Assembly: GCF_050589845.1 (NCBI RefSeq)
Contig: NZ_JBNGPA010000005.1
Coordinates: 186,001 to 250,000, forward strand
DNA length: 64,000 bases
Direction: 5' to 3'
Source of the DNA: Carboxylicivirga agarovorans
Lineage (GTDB): Bacteria; Bacteroidota; Bacteroidia; Bacteroidales; Marinilabiliaceae
The translations under genes were made by a program, and so were the position numbers. Shown piece after piece: positions 43,421 through 52,425 of the stretch (the stretch's first letter is position 1; each line of letters starts with the position of its first letter). Below the pieces are notes generated by a model, which was not told the DNA's origin, did no database searches, and worked only from the letters and a program-made list of their open reading frames with translations.

Positions 43421-44611
43421 ATGGACGCAAATAGTGCATTAGATATATTATGGGTCTTACTGGCCGGGATTTTGGTCTTCTTTATGCAAGCTGGTTTTGC
43501 TATGGTCGAAGCTGGTTTTACCAGGGCTAAAAATGTTGGAAACATTATCATGAAGAACTTTATGGACTTCTCCGTTGGTTCATTAATGTTCTGGATTATC
43601 GGATATAGTATCATGTATGGAGGTGACGGAGCTTTCTTTGGTGCCTTTGACTTCTTTTACAACGATGGTACGGATCTGCACAATTTATTTTTCCAGACTG
43701 TATTCGCAGCAACAGCTGCAACAATTGTTTCGGGAGCCATGGCTGAACGTACAAAATTCAGCACTTACCTGTTATTCTCACTAATCATTACTGTAGTAAT
43801 TTATCCGATCTCAGGTCACTGGGTTTGGGGCGGAGGCTGGCTAAGCGGACTGGGCTTCCATGACTTTGCGGGCTCAACAGTTGTTCACTCTGTTGGAGGC
43901 TGGGTTGCCCTGGCAGGTGCATGGACAATTGGTCCACGAATTGGCAAATACAATGGAAAGGCCAATGCCATCCCTGGCCACAACATGGTCTTAGGAGCAT
44001 TGGGAGTATTCATTCTTTGGTTAGGCTGGTTCGGCTTTAACCCAGGTTCACAGCTGGCCATTAGCGGCGATAATGCCTATGCGGTAGCACTTATTGTTAT
44101 TACCACTAACCTGGCTGCAGCAGCAGGAGCAGTAGTGACAATGTTCGTTACCTGGTTCAGATATGGAAAGCCTGATCTGTCGATGACATTGAACGGCGCA
44201 CTCGCAGGTTTGGTTGGTATTACAGCAGGATGCGATATCGTATCTCCAGCCGGAGCTATTGCCATCGGTGCAATTGCAGGACTGGTTGTCGTTTTCTCAA
44301 TTGAATTTATAGATCAGAAACTTAAAGTAGATGATCCTGTTGGTGCCATTTCCGTGCATGGTGTTTGTGGCGCTGTTGGTACATTATTGGTTGGACTCTT
44401 TGCCACAGATGGTGGTCTGTTTTATGGTGGTGGAATCTCACTACTTGGAGTTCAGGCATTAGGTGTCGTATCGATTGGTGCGTGGGCCTTCGTTCTTGGA
44501 TTAATCCTGTTCAAAGTATTGAAAGCCACAATGGGACTACGCGTTTCCGAACAGGAAGAGCGTGAAGGACTTGACATTCACGAGCACGGACAAAGTTCTT
44601 ACAACTATTAG
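43421..44611 (+). CDS. amtB: ammonium transporter
   Basis: An Amt/MEP/Rh trimeric channel of 396 residues with about 11 membrane helices. FFMQAGFAMVEAGFTRAKNVGNIIMKN is the conserved first-helix motif. The pore histidines are in AGSTVVHSVGGWVALAGAW and in AISVHGVCGAVGTL, and DPVGAISVHG is the family signature. There is no signal peptide at the N-terminus. The gene follows PII directly, as in most bacteria, and is followed by two hairpins. Confidence 0.97.
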   Translation: MDANSALDILWVLLAGILVFFMQAGFAMVEAGFTRAKNVGNIIMKNFMDFSVGSLMFWIIGYSIMYGGDGAFFGAFDFFYNDGTDLHNLFFQTVFAATAATIVSGAMAERTKFSTYLLFSLIITVVIYPISGHWVWGGGWLSGLGFHDFAGSTVVHSVGGWVALAGAWTIGPRIGKYNGKANAIPGHNMVLGALGVFILWLGWFGFNPGSQLAISGDNAYAVALIVITTNLAAAAGAVVTMFVTWFRYGKPDLSMTLNGALAGLVGITAGCDIVSPAGAIAIGAIAGLVVVFSIEFIDQKLKVDDPVGAISVHGVCGAVGTLLVGLFATDGGLFYGGGISLLGVQALGVVSIGAWAFVLGLILFKVLKATMGLRVSEQEEREGLDIHEHGQSSYNY

Positions 44612-44620
44612 AAAAAATAA

Positions 44621-44739
44621 TAGCATTGGATGACGAACCATTCCATCCAATGCTATACAAAACATTAAAATGTTGCGTTGTTTTATTTTATATTGAAAAG
44701 CAATGGCCTGCACGAACGGTGTGCAGGCCATCTTTTTTT
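44621..44739 (+). terminator. two hairpins ending the amt transcript
   Basis: The first stem pairs 44621-44632 with 44644-44655 (12 bp) and has no T-run. The second pairs ATGGCCTGCAC (44703-44713) with GTGCAGGCCAT (44721-44731) and is followed by seven T. The latter reaches the stop codon of the convergent lysC gene. Confidence 0.85.
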
Positions 44740-46111
44740 AACGCGCGAAAAATTCTTCATGAATAGCGTCGATAGCCATATCTCTGTCATCACGGGCTAC
44801 CATGAAATAACTGGCAACAGCAGATGCACCTGAAACGATCATCTGAACATTAATTTCCTTTTTAGCAAGTGACATAAACAAACGACCCGCCACTCCCGGA
44901 CGATCCAGTAATCCCTCGCCCACAACAGCAATGGTTGATATTTGCTCCGATGCAATTAATTCAGTTACAGCCGAAAGATCAAGACTTTCAACAACAGCAT
45001 AAGCACGCTTAATATCTTTTGCCGACAATAGCAGGTTAATAACAATTTGAGAGGTAATAACCGACTTAATATTAATTCCTGCCTTGTCTAATGCCACGGT
45101 CACTTTTGCCAGTACACCTTTTTTCAGCCCAACACCTGCACCACGAAGCTTAAGTATACAGAAATCATCGCTGTAGGTAACACTCTTTACAATGCAATCA
45201 CTTACTGTTTCCTCACCATGAACAACTGTTCTTGGTTCTACACTTCCTTCAAACGCATCAATGTTACCAATGTGAATTGGAATTCCCACTTCTTTAAGCG
45301 GCTCCACAGTGCGAGGATGTAAAATACTGGCCCCAAAATACGATAGCTCTGCAGCCTCTGTGTAGGATAAGTGTGTAATACGTTGCGGTTTATTCACCAG
45401 TTTAGGGTCGGCACTCATAAAACCATCCACATCCTTCCACACATCCAGCGACTCTGCGTCAAGGCAGCGTGCAAGAGCTGCTGCTGAATAGTCGCTACCT
45501 CCACGTCCTAATAAAGTCACTTTCCCATGCTCTGAAACACCATAAAAACCAGGAACCACATACACTTTATTCTCCGACAATCGCTTCTTAACATTTGGAG
45601 CAGATATGTCAAAATCAACCGTTGCATTACCAAATTCACCATCGGTTACCAGGGGCATATTTTCGGGCAAGGCTTCTTCAGCATCAATTCCTTTGCTCTG
45701 AAGAATTGAAGTTAGTACCAACGAACTTAAGCGCTCACCATAACTAAGAATCACATCCTCAACAAATTCAGGCACATCTCCAATGTAATGAATACCGGTC
45801 AGGTAACGGCTCAACTCTTTAATGCGCGATTGTACAGCATTTAAAGTCTTATCCTGCCACTCCTTATCATCAAAGTTTTCAAGAATAGCCTCTTTCTTTA
45901 ATTCTCGCAAAAACTGAACGAGCTTTTCAATGTTTGACTGATCTTGTTTAACCCCCTCCATGGACTCGATCAAATGGTTAGTGATTCCATAAAAAGCAGA
46001 AACGACAATAACCATTGGTCGATCATAGGTTTTTATCACCCGAACAAGCTTTTGAATATCCTCTTTCTTTTTTAGGTTAGAGCCCCCAAACTTGGCAACA
46101 ACTTTTTTCAT
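44738..46111 (-). CDS. lysC: aspartate kinase (monofunctional)
   Basis: Catalyses the first step of the Lys/Thr/Met branch. KVVAKFGGSNLK is the nucleotide-binding N-terminus (KFGGS), and VTLLGRGGSDYSAAALA and DVDGFMSADPKLV are the catalytic and aspartate-binding loops. Two ACT domains fill the C-terminal third (FCILKLRGAGVG, TIAVVGEGLLDRPGVAGRLF), so allosteric control by an end product is likely. The frame extends to a TTG at 46117; ATG 46111 gives 457 residues and no homoserine dehydrogenase fusion. A SAM riboswitch lies in its leader, which makes methionine supply a probable purpose. Confidence 0.95.
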   Translation of the reverse strand: MKKVVAKFGGSNLKKKEDIQKLVRVIKTYDRPMVIVVSAFYGITNHLIESMEGVKQDQSNIEKLVQFLRELKKEAILENFDDKEWQDKTLNAVQSRIKELSRYLTGIHYIGDVPEFVEDVILSYGERLSSLVLTSILQSKGIDAEEALPENMPLVTDGEFGNATVDFDISAPNVKKRLSENKVYVVPGFYGVSEHGKVTLLGRGGSDYSAAALARCLDAESLDVWKDVDGFMSADPKLVNKPQRITHLSYTEAAELSYFGASILHPRTVEPLKEVGIPIHIGNIDAFEGSVEPRTVVHGEETVSDCIVKSVTYSDDFCILKLRGAGVGLKKGVLAKVTVALDKAGINIKSVITSQIVINLLLSAKDIKRAYAVVESLDLSAVTELIASEQISTIAVVGEGLLDRPGVAGRLFMSLAKKEINVQMIVSGASAVASYFMVARDDRDMAIDAIHEEFFAR

Positions 46112-46196
46112 TAACAATATAATATAATGGCATACTGCCGTTAATAATTTGAATAACGCACTGAATTGAATCAGGAAATACTGAGGTAAAATAACT

Positions 46197-46212
46197 ATGC
46201 CCGACCGGGCAT
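46197..46212 (-). terminator. GC-rich hairpin between SAM riboswitch and lysC
   Basis: ATGCCCG (46197-46203) and CGGGCAT (46206-46212) form a tight stem. The transcript continues AGTTATTTTACC, a poor T-run. It lies about 37 nt after the aptamer and 85 nt before the ATG, so it may be the expression platform. Confidence 0.5.
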
Positions 46213-46248
46213 TCGAAAGTAATAATCTTGTGTCATAATCAATTGTTT

Positions 46249-46348
46249 AAATTCATCATCTTCCCTAAGGAAACAGGTTTTGGCACCTGCCGTTTGGTGG
46301 TTGCCAGAGGTTCTCAGAGCCTGTCTCTCCCCTCTTCTTAATAAACTC
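46249..46348 (-). ncRNA. SAM-I (S-box) riboswitch aptamer upstream of lysC
   Basis: On the minus strand the RNA reads GGGGAGAGACAGGCTCTG, then GAGAACCTCTGGCAACC and GGCAGGTGCCAAAACCTG. These match the SAM-I core (GA-rich P2, GGCAACC, then AGGTGCCAA-CC). A closing P1 helix is visible: GAGTTTATTA (46348-46339) can pair with TGATGAATTT (46258-46249), allowing G-U pairs. The element lies about 140 nt before the lysC ATG on the same strand and after the end of the SDR gene. When SAM is bound, lysC expression would be expected to fall. Confidence 0.88.
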
Positions 46349-46424
46349 AAACATCTGCACTATTGGCGCAGAATGGATGCAAACATAGTTGTTTGCTGAA
46401 TAACTACCAAGTGAATGCGAAAAT

Positions 46425-47240
46425 TCATGTTCGATTCCAAAGTAAATCATCCTTTAGCATCAGAAGTAAATCTGAATGCTTGTAGTTCATACCCAATAAG
46501 CGCTTTGCTTTTTCAGTGGATATGATTTTAAAGGGGACATCTTCTTCGTTGAATTTTAATTTAGACTTCCCACTTAAGTCTGCAGCCAACGAATAAAACT
46601 CTTTGCGTGTAGGATGCGTCTCTGAAACACCATTAAAGACCTCGCCGAAGACCTCTTTGGTCAATACACGTTCTATGAGCTGAATACAATCATCCAAATG
46701 AATTAAGTTAACTGGCTGATTGCCTCCTTTTATCTCTTTATCGCTTGAGAAAAATCGCCCCGGATAACGAACTCCACCTACCAGACCTCCAAAACGGATA
46801 ACTGTTGTGGCAAAGCTTCCATTTTGAAAGGCACGTTCAATATCCAAAAGCGCGTTCTCTCCATTCTCTACGGATTTGGTATCATCTTCATTCGCAATTT
46901 GATTTCCTGAAGGATACACCGAAGTTGAGCTAACAAATACAACTTTAGACATCTTATTGTTTTCAATCGCCTTTATCAATGGCAAGTAGACCTTCACCTC
47001 TCTGAAAAGCTTTGAGGGTGGGATATTAATTAATAGATAATCCGACTTGAAGAAATTATCATCCAGCGTATCTGGTCTTGATATATCCAATAAAAAAGGG
47101 ATGATACCTGCAGATTCTAATTGTGCTAATTTATCTACTGAAGTCGTAGAACCTTTTACCTGCCAACCCTTTTCAATAAAGTGCTCAGCCAGGGGAAATC
47201 CCAACCAACCACATCCCAGAATACTAATCGTTTTGTTCAT
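46425..47240 (-). CDS. NAD(P)-binding SDR/epimerase-like protein (YeeZ type)
   Basis: A 271-residue extended-SDR-like protein. SILGCGWLGFPLAEHFIEKGWQVKGSTTS is the dinucleotide loop (GCGWLG). YLLINIPPSK, VFVSSTSVYPSGN and VIRFGGLVGGVRYPGRFF follow, and the C-terminal LIHLDDCIQLIERVL is typical of epimerase relatives. The canonical YxxxK is not clear, so catalysis is uncertain. It is upstream of the SAM-riboswitch leader of lysC and downstream of the secreted kinase-like protein gene (30 bp). Confidence 0.85.
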   Translation of the reverse strand: MNKTISILGCGWLGFPLAEHFIEKGWQVKGSTTSVDKLAQLESAGIIPFLLDISRPDTLDDNFFKSDYLLINIPPSKLFREVKVYLPLIKAIENNKMSKVVFVSSTSVYPSGNQIANEDDTKSVENGENALLDIERAFQNGSFATTVIRFGGLVGGVRYPGRFFSSDKEIKGGNQPVNLIHLDDCIQLIERVLTKEVFGEVFNGVSETHPTRKEFYSLAADLSGKSKLKFNEEDVPFKIISTEKAKRLLGMNYKHSDLLLMLKDDLLWNRT

Positions 47241-47270
47241 ACTTTAAAAACCGTCTTCAACCTGTTTTGT

Positions 47271-48314
47271 TTAATACCTATCCATGCATGAACTACGTAT
47301 ATTACGGATGAATGCCTCCGGCTTTTTCAACTCTTTGTAAAAAGCGACTACATATTTGTAAATGGCTTTTCTCTTTCTCGGTTCAAGATGCTCGAAATTC
47401 AGAATCGTCTTATATACATCTTCCTCAACAGCCATAAATTCTTTAATCAACTGATAGTAATTATCATCATAGTCGCGGCACCGTCCAGTATAATCCCGAT
47501 CAGTAACTGATTCTGCAGAAGACCATTCGGCAGGATTCGCATATGAGGCATTCACCAGCCCTGCGTGATCAAAATCGTAAGGAATAGCCGTAACTTCTTC
47601 CCTACTATCATCAACAGGCTTTATAAACTTAATGTTATGACCACTTTTTATGCGCCAATCAGTATTACCGATCATATAGCAAAAGAAGGCTACGCGATCG
47701 GCATCAAGAGAATTGATAACAGCGTCGTGAAAATATTCCCCTTCAATTTCAATGGTATTCGTTCGCTCCGTCATCATATACAAAGGTTCAATAAAAAAAC
47801 CTTTACTTCTGTAATTTTTGCCGCGCGCCCCTATATCATAATAGGTCACATCAAGCAAACGCGTACGTAACGCGTATGGACTAACTAATTCCCAAAGCTT
47901 GTATATCAGATACTCTTCCAGCATATACTCTTCGTAAATCTTTGAATTAACACAATGGGTCACCAATTTTAGTTTAGCCAGGTATCCGTCTGTGGTAAAC
48001 AGTGTGTCAGGTTTAAAATTCAGCATTACCGGCGGGAAAAAACATATATCTTTTCGATTATTACCACGTGCCCTGCATCTAACATTAAAAGTACTGGAAT
48101 CTGCAGGCGCATCATAAATTACAATTTTTCCATCACAATATTCCTCACTTTTTTTTCGAATATGCGTGGTTACATCAAAATGCAAGCTGACTTTCAGAAT
48201 CTCTTCGTTTGAAAAAAAAGACGGATATAACGAGTCCGTCGCAACATGTGCTGAAGACACATTTCCCTGGAACAGAAAACTTAAAAACACAATTATAACC
48301 GACTGTTTAATCAT
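47271..48314 (-). CDS. secreted protein with CotH/kinase-like motifs
   Basis: A 347-residue exported protein from ATG 48314, with a signal peptide MIKQSVIIVFLSFLFQGNVSSA. Segments resemble atypical-kinase (CotH-like) proteins: FNVRCRARGNNRKD early, FFCYMIGNTDWRIKSGHNIKFIK at about residue 220, and TAIPYDFDHAGLVNASYA after it. These parallel the N-x-D, HN and DFD motifs of such folds. No close family name comes to mind, and kinase activity outside the cytoplasm is only inference. It is divergent from the CHAD gene. Confidence 0.65.
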   Translation of the reverse strand: MIKQSVIIVFLSFLFQGNVSSAHVATDSLYPSFFSNEEILKVSLHFDVTTHIRKKSEEYCDGKIVIYDAPADSSTFNVRCRARGNNRKDICFFPPVMLNFKPDTLFTTDGYLAKLKLVTHCVNSKIYEEYMLEEYLIYKLWELVSPYALRTRLLDVTYYDIGARGKNYRSKGFFIEPLYMMTERTNTIEIEGEYFHDAVINSLDADRVAFFCYMIGNTDWRIKSGHNIKFIKPVDDSREEVTAIPYDFDHAGLVNASYANPAEWSSAESVTDRDYTGRCRDYDDNYYQLIKEFMAVEEDVYKTILNFEHLEPRKRKAIYKYVVAFYKELKKPEAFIRNIRSSCMDRY

Positions 48315-48448
48315 ATAACTCACTTCTTTTCTGTAATTGTGACATCCGCAATTGCCAATTCAAAGGCATAATTTATGAAAAAATAGCAGTCCGTAAAAAT
48401 CGGCTTGATATTCAAATATTTAATACGTAGTTTGAAGTATCAAAACAC

Positions 48449-49354
48449 ATGCTTATGTACAGATTTGCGATTGATAACCAGGAAGAACTACAAGAAGGGA
48501 TAACGCGTGTTCTTAAAGAACAATATGCTTTTATCGGGTATCACACCAGCATTCCCAACGACATTGACACGTCTGTTCATGAAATCAGAAAAGCCATAAA
48601 ACGCATTCGTGCCATACTTCGATTAGTAAGATGGGATATAGGAGAGGAATTATACCAGGGCGAAAATATGCGTTTCCGAGATTTGGGGCGTGAGTTGTCA
48701 CCATTAAGGGATTACCATGTCATTATCACCTACCTGGCCGAAAATTTTGAAGCAGAAGAATTAAAAATTCCGGAAGATAGCTTTATCAACCTCGTCAATC
48801 ACCTCAATTCAAAAAAGGAAGCTGAACTAAAACGCTGCATTGACAACCAGACACTTGAGACCATAAAGGAACAGATGGAGATTTCAACCCACGAATTATC
48901 AGAATTTCCTTTTGACTTTTTAGGTCCACATACCATTCGCCAGGGGACAGCTAACGCCTACAGTCAATGTCTAAACAAGATGGCTGAAACCCAGTTAAAA
49001 TTGGACGATCATCCATTACATGAATTGCGCAAGAGAGTTAAATATTTATTGAACCAGATGATCCTTATCCAGGAAGTATGGCCAGACTTTTTCAAAACAT
49101 ATTCAACTTCATTGAAGGAAGCATCTGATCTGTTAGGTGATGATCATAACATTGCTGAAGCAATCACCCTGGTCAATAGTATACCTAATGAAATACTAAG
49201 CCTTGAAGACAAAAACAACCTTACTGATTCATTCACTAAGGAACGTGACCATATTCATCGGGAATTGTGGCCTCTGCTGGGAAAACTCTTTACCGAGGAT
49301 GCCAAAGCCTTTGTTAAACGCATAACATCTTACTGGCTCATAAGCAGAGAATAA
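48449..49354 (+). CDS. CHAD-domain protein
   Basis: A 301-residue helical protein. HEIRKAIKRIRAILRLVRWDIG and LHELRKRVKYLLNQMILIQEVWPDFF are the two His-rich repeats, each with the H-x-x-R-K pattern, and LRDYHVIITYL and LGDDHNIAEAITL are typical loops. CHAD domains bind inorganic polyphosphate through basic and histidine residues, and often associate with polyP granules or with CYTH triphosphatases. No CYTH domain is fused here, nor is ppk near. A second ATG at 48455 is an equally good start. Confidence 0.92.
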   Translation: MLMYRFAIDNQEELQEGITRVLKEQYAFIGYHTSIPNDIDTSVHEIRKAIKRIRAILRLVRWDIGEELYQGENMRFRDLGRELSPLRDYHVIITYLAENFEAEELKIPEDSFINLVNHLNSKKEAELKRCIDNQTLETIKEQMEISTHELSEFPFDFLGPHTIRQGTANAYSQCLNKMAETQLKLDDHPLHELRKRVKYLLNQMILIQEVWPDFFKTYSTSLKEASDLLGDDHNIAEAITLVNSIPNEILSLEDKNNLTDSFTKERDHIHRELWPLLGKLFTEDAKAFVKRITSYWLISRE

Positions 49355-49478
49355 GCCAAAAGAAGCGCATCTGATATGACTACGATGCGCTTCTTTTTCT
49401 TTACAGGCCTTCTTAATCTTTAATCTCTGCCGCAAATACCTTTGTTGTGAATCAACAGTGCATTTACTACGTACATAA

Positions 49479-50813
49479 TTACTGGATTAGAGATTCTTTT
49501 AAGGATGCACGACTTGTTTTGATCTTTAACGAAGCTTTCATTATTGCACCCAAAGCCAGTAATAAGCCGATATTCCCTGCCAGGAAGGCAAAATCGTTCA
49601 GTTGCAATAGTATATACAGGAAGGCGTAAAGTATACCAAGCATAATAAAGATCCAGAAAGCTTGTTGTTTGTCTTTTATCATTCCGTAGGAGTAGGAAGT
49701 TACCATGCTGATAATTGCCAATGAAGCCACCAGATAAGCCCAGGCAAATCCGATATGTTCACTCAGTGCCGTGAGGATTGAAAAAAACAAAACCAAAGCC
49801 AAACCCACCAAAAGATATTGTATAATTTGTACTTCCTTTTTCTTAACCAATTCAATAAAAAGGAAAACCAACAACGTAAGACTGATAATAAGAATTCCAT
49901 ATTTTGCAGAGCGTAAAGATTTTTGATAATGATTAACCGGATCATATAGATTGACTCCTAACTGATGCGTATCGATCTGATAACTGCGCCCCAGCCAGTA
50001 CTGTGGAAAATTACGATTAAGGTGAGTAACGGTCCATTTGGCCTCAAAGCCTTCTTCACGAACAATTGGATCAATAGGTGAAAAATCACCCACAAAACTG
50101 GGATTATTCCATGACGAGTTAATTTGCACACTTGTCTTCTTTCCAACAGGATTAAACCATAAGCCTTTGGCTCCACTTAACCTGAATTTAGCTTCAAATG
50201 GCAGCTTTTGGTTTAATTGGTCTTCAAGTACAGGAGCTTTCATCGACACACCAGAAGTATTTAAATCCTGAATAATTAATCCAGCTTCAGGTTCTGCAGC
50301 AGAACCATTCCAGTCAAAAAGTAACTCTCCTTTTATTCCTCGGTTATCACTAATCCCCAGGGTAACATAGGCATTGCCCCATTCAATTTCATCAGCTACC
50401 ACATCAACCTTTGAAAGATCATTAAATTTTCCAGTTATGATGAAATCTGAGTTATAGAGCACTTTTTTATAGATTCCGCGGTACCGGATCTCAGGCTCAA
50501 CTGCTCCTTTGATCATTAGATCTTCAGGCATGATATGCAGCCATCGCTTATGCTTTTTAAGTTCTTTACCCTCCTTCACATAGTAATAGGTAGGTACGTG
50601 TAAAACAGGCCCTGTTACAACCTGTTCTCCTCCCCATTTCTCAAACAGTTCGCGTTCAACTTCAGCTTCTGTAGCCTGACGTTCACGAATAACGGACTTT
50701 ACCATTCCCAATGGAATCAGCAAAAGTAAAACCAGTACTCCAATCATAACAGCCTTAAATGTTAGGGTCTGATACCAGTTTTCTTCACTCTTTTGTTTTG
50801 TGATCAATTCCAT
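49479..50813 (-). CDS. creD: CreD-type inner membrane protein
   Basis: A 444-residue membrane protein. One N-terminal membrane helix (about 20-40) precedes a soluble domain, GVSMKAPVLEDQLNQKLPFEAKFRLSGAKGLWFNPVGKKTSVQI, of about 270 residues, then five or six helices in the C-terminal third. This is the CreD arrangement. CreD is linked to envelope stress and beta-lactam or colicin tolerance in gamma-proteobacteria, but its biochemistry is unclear. Here it follows a small winged-helix regulator rather than creBC, so control by that regulator is likely. Confidence 0.9.
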   Translation of the reverse strand: MELITKQKSEENWYQTLTFKAVMIGVLVLLLLIPLGMVKSVIRERQATEAEVERELFEKWGGEQVVTGPVLHVPTYYYVKEGKELKKHKRWLHIMPEDLMIKGAVEPEIRYRGIYKKVLYNSDFIITGKFNDLSKVDVVADEIEWGNAYVTLGISDNRGIKGELLFDWNGSAAEPEAGLIIQDLNTSGVSMKAPVLEDQLNQKLPFEAKFRLSGAKGLWFNPVGKKTSVQINSSWNNPSFVGDFSPIDPIVREEGFEAKWTVTHLNRNFPQYWLGRSYQIDTHQLGVNLYDPVNHYQKSLRSAKYGILIISLTLLVFLFIELVKKKEVQIIQYLLVGLALVLFFSILTALSEHIGFAWAYLVASLAIISMVTSYSYGMIKDKQQAFWIFIMLGILYAFLYILLQLNDFAFLAGNIGLLLALGAIMKASLKIKTSRASLKESLIQ

Positions 50814-50864
50814 AATATAATTATTAAAAGTACTTTGTTTTTCAAAGTGTATGAATAAAAAAAA

Positions 50865-51161
50865 TTACAATCCTCCTAAAAGCTCCTCCAGAGCAGCCAA
50901 ATGTTTTTTGAAACTTTCTTTTCCGTAGGCTGTCGCGCCATAGGTTGTATTAGGCTTACGACCTACAAACTGCTTCACAACATCAATTAAATCATTCTTT
51001 TCCAGTGCCTTTAAATGACTGGCTAAATTTCCATCGGTAACACCCAACAGTTCTTTAAGGGCGTTAAACTCCAATCGATCATTTACCATCAAAGCCGACA
51101 TAACCCCCAAACGCACCCTATTTTCAAAATTTTTATTTAGCCCCTCTATAATGGTTTTCAT
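50865..51161 (-). CDS. small winged-helix transcriptional regulator
   Basis: A 98-residue single-domain protein. NFENRVRLGVMSALMVNDRLEFNALKELLGVTDGNLASHLKALEKNDLIDV is a helix-turn-helix with the recognition helix near residues 43-57. GRKPNTTYGATAYGKESFKKHL is the wing and last helix. It resembles the HTH_34-type MarR/ArsR-like regulators of about 100 residues. It overlaps the upstream membrane-protein gene by 4 bp and precedes creD by 51 bp, so all three are one unit. Confidence 0.88.
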   Translation of the reverse strand: MKTIIEGLNKNFENRVRLGVMSALMVNDRLEFNALKELLGVTDGNLASHLKALEKNDLIDVVKQFVGRKPNTTYGATAYGKESFKKHLAALEELLGGL

Positions 51162-51793
51162 CTATCGTACTTTAAATACATACTTATTCCATACACTATA
51201 TGAAATACACCAAATCCCAATGACCAAAAGATCAAGCCGTAATTAAGAAATATTCCTGCCAGCAAGCCTAATCCAATTTCAGTATATGCCAGATATTGAA
51301 TGTCACGTTGAGTATATCGTGAAGCCATGAGCAATGCCAGACCATAAAAAATAAGCATTACTGAAGCTACTAATCTTATATTTTCGTGATAAACCAAAAT
51401 TAAACTGAACACTCCTCCAATTGACAAAATAAACACAAGATTCAGGGCCACTAAACGCGCAGCAGGTGTCCAAAATTTAGCATTAGACCGCTTAGCTTTT
51501 CTCCAGCTTAAATACCAGGCTGATGTTACTGCTGAAACAAAAACAACAATAGCCGTAACAAGCATTCCTAATCTGACATGCAGTGTATTGGTTGACTTTA
51601 GGCCTTGCATATACTCATTATACACGTTCGTTCCCTGATCCAGGATAATAAAATATGCGAAAGCTGCACCAAGCAAAGCTATAACACCAGCAGCGACACC
51701 AGACAATCCACTCAGGGATAAAAACTTAGATGACTGTTCCATCATCTGCCTTATAACTTTTATATCTTGTAACGTCTCTGCTTTGTCTTTCAT
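51158..51793 (-). CDS. six-helix membrane protein of the creD operon
   Basis: A 211-residue protein with about six hydrophobic segments (about 28-50, 72-95, 115-135, 140-155, 170-188 and 190-206) and a short acidic N-terminal cytosolic part. I do not know a specific family name. It starts the operon with the winged-helix regulator, whose gene overlaps its stop by 4 bp, and creD. A membrane sensor or partner of the regulator is possible, but only from position. Confidence 0.75.
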   Translation of the reverse strand: MKDKAETLQDIKVIRQMMEQSSKFLSLSGLSGVAAGVIALLGAAFAYFIILDQGTNVYNEYMQGLKSTNTLHVRLGMLVTAIVVFVSAVTSAWYLSWRKAKRSNAKFWTPAARLVALNLVFILSIGGVFSLILVYHENIRLVASVMLIFYGLALLMASRYTQRDIQYLAYTEIGLGLLAGIFLNYGLIFWSLGFGVFHIVYGISMYLKYDR

Positions 51794-51909
51794 ATCATAG
51801 TACTTTGCACTTCAAAGTAAAGCATTATTTATTTGTTCTCAAAATAAATTTTGCAACACAAGGAACAATTCATTTCGAATTTGTGTTACTATTTCTAAAC
51901 ACATTGCCT

Positions 51910-52350
51910 ATGTATAATGGATTACTACATGCCCACAGCGGCATCAGATATTTAACACTTATATTTTTAGTTTGTGTGATTATCCAAAGCTTATTGGGTT
52001 GGATGCGCCAAAGAAAATATGCTGGTAGCCACCATGTGTTAGTTAAGCTAAATGCTGGATTTTTTCTTGCACAACTAATGATAGGATTGGTTTTATATAC
52101 CATAAGTACCAAGGTACTATTGGATCCTGAAATGTTTAAAAGTACACTTTTACGCTTTTTCACGCTTGAACATCCCCTTATGATGCTTATTGCAACTGTA
52201 ATGATCATCCATAATGCCGCCAGGTCAAAATCATACAGTAACTACACTACACACAAGCGCATATTCTGGAACAATCTGATAGCACTTATTATTGTTATCA
52301 TTTCAATACCCTGGCCATTTAGAGAACAGTTGGGAGCATCGTGGTTTTAA
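51910..52350 (+). CDS. small four-helix membrane protein (family often named cytochrome B-like)
   Basis: From ATG 51910 (MYNGLLHAHSGIRYLTLIFLV) it has 146 residues; the frame continues upstream to 51805 but into the promoter side of the divergent operon. Four hydrophobic segments are seen, with His residues at LLHAHSG, SHHVLVK, LEHPLMM and IIHNAARS near their ends. Such His spacing explains why relatives are annotated as cytochrome b-like, but haem binding is not shown. It is followed by the ABC exporter genes 76 bp later. Confidence 0.7.
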   Translation: MYNGLLHAHSGIRYLTLIFLVCVIIQSLLGWMRQRKYAGSHHVLVKLNAGFFLAQLMIGLVLYTISTKVLLDPEMFKSTLLRFFTLEHPLMMLIATVMIIHNAARSKSYSNYTTHKRIFWNNLIALIIVIISIPWPFREQLGASWF

Positions 52351-52425
52351 TACATCTACAACTTGTATTTTATTGTAAGTTAAAAACCTTATCTTCACTG
52401 CTCAATCAATTACAACAACTAACCT

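Noticed and set aside
46265..46450. 61-codon minus-strand ORF between the SDR gene and lysC
   Set aside because: It overlaps the SAM-I aptamer completely and its translation has no family character; the RNA element explains the sequence.
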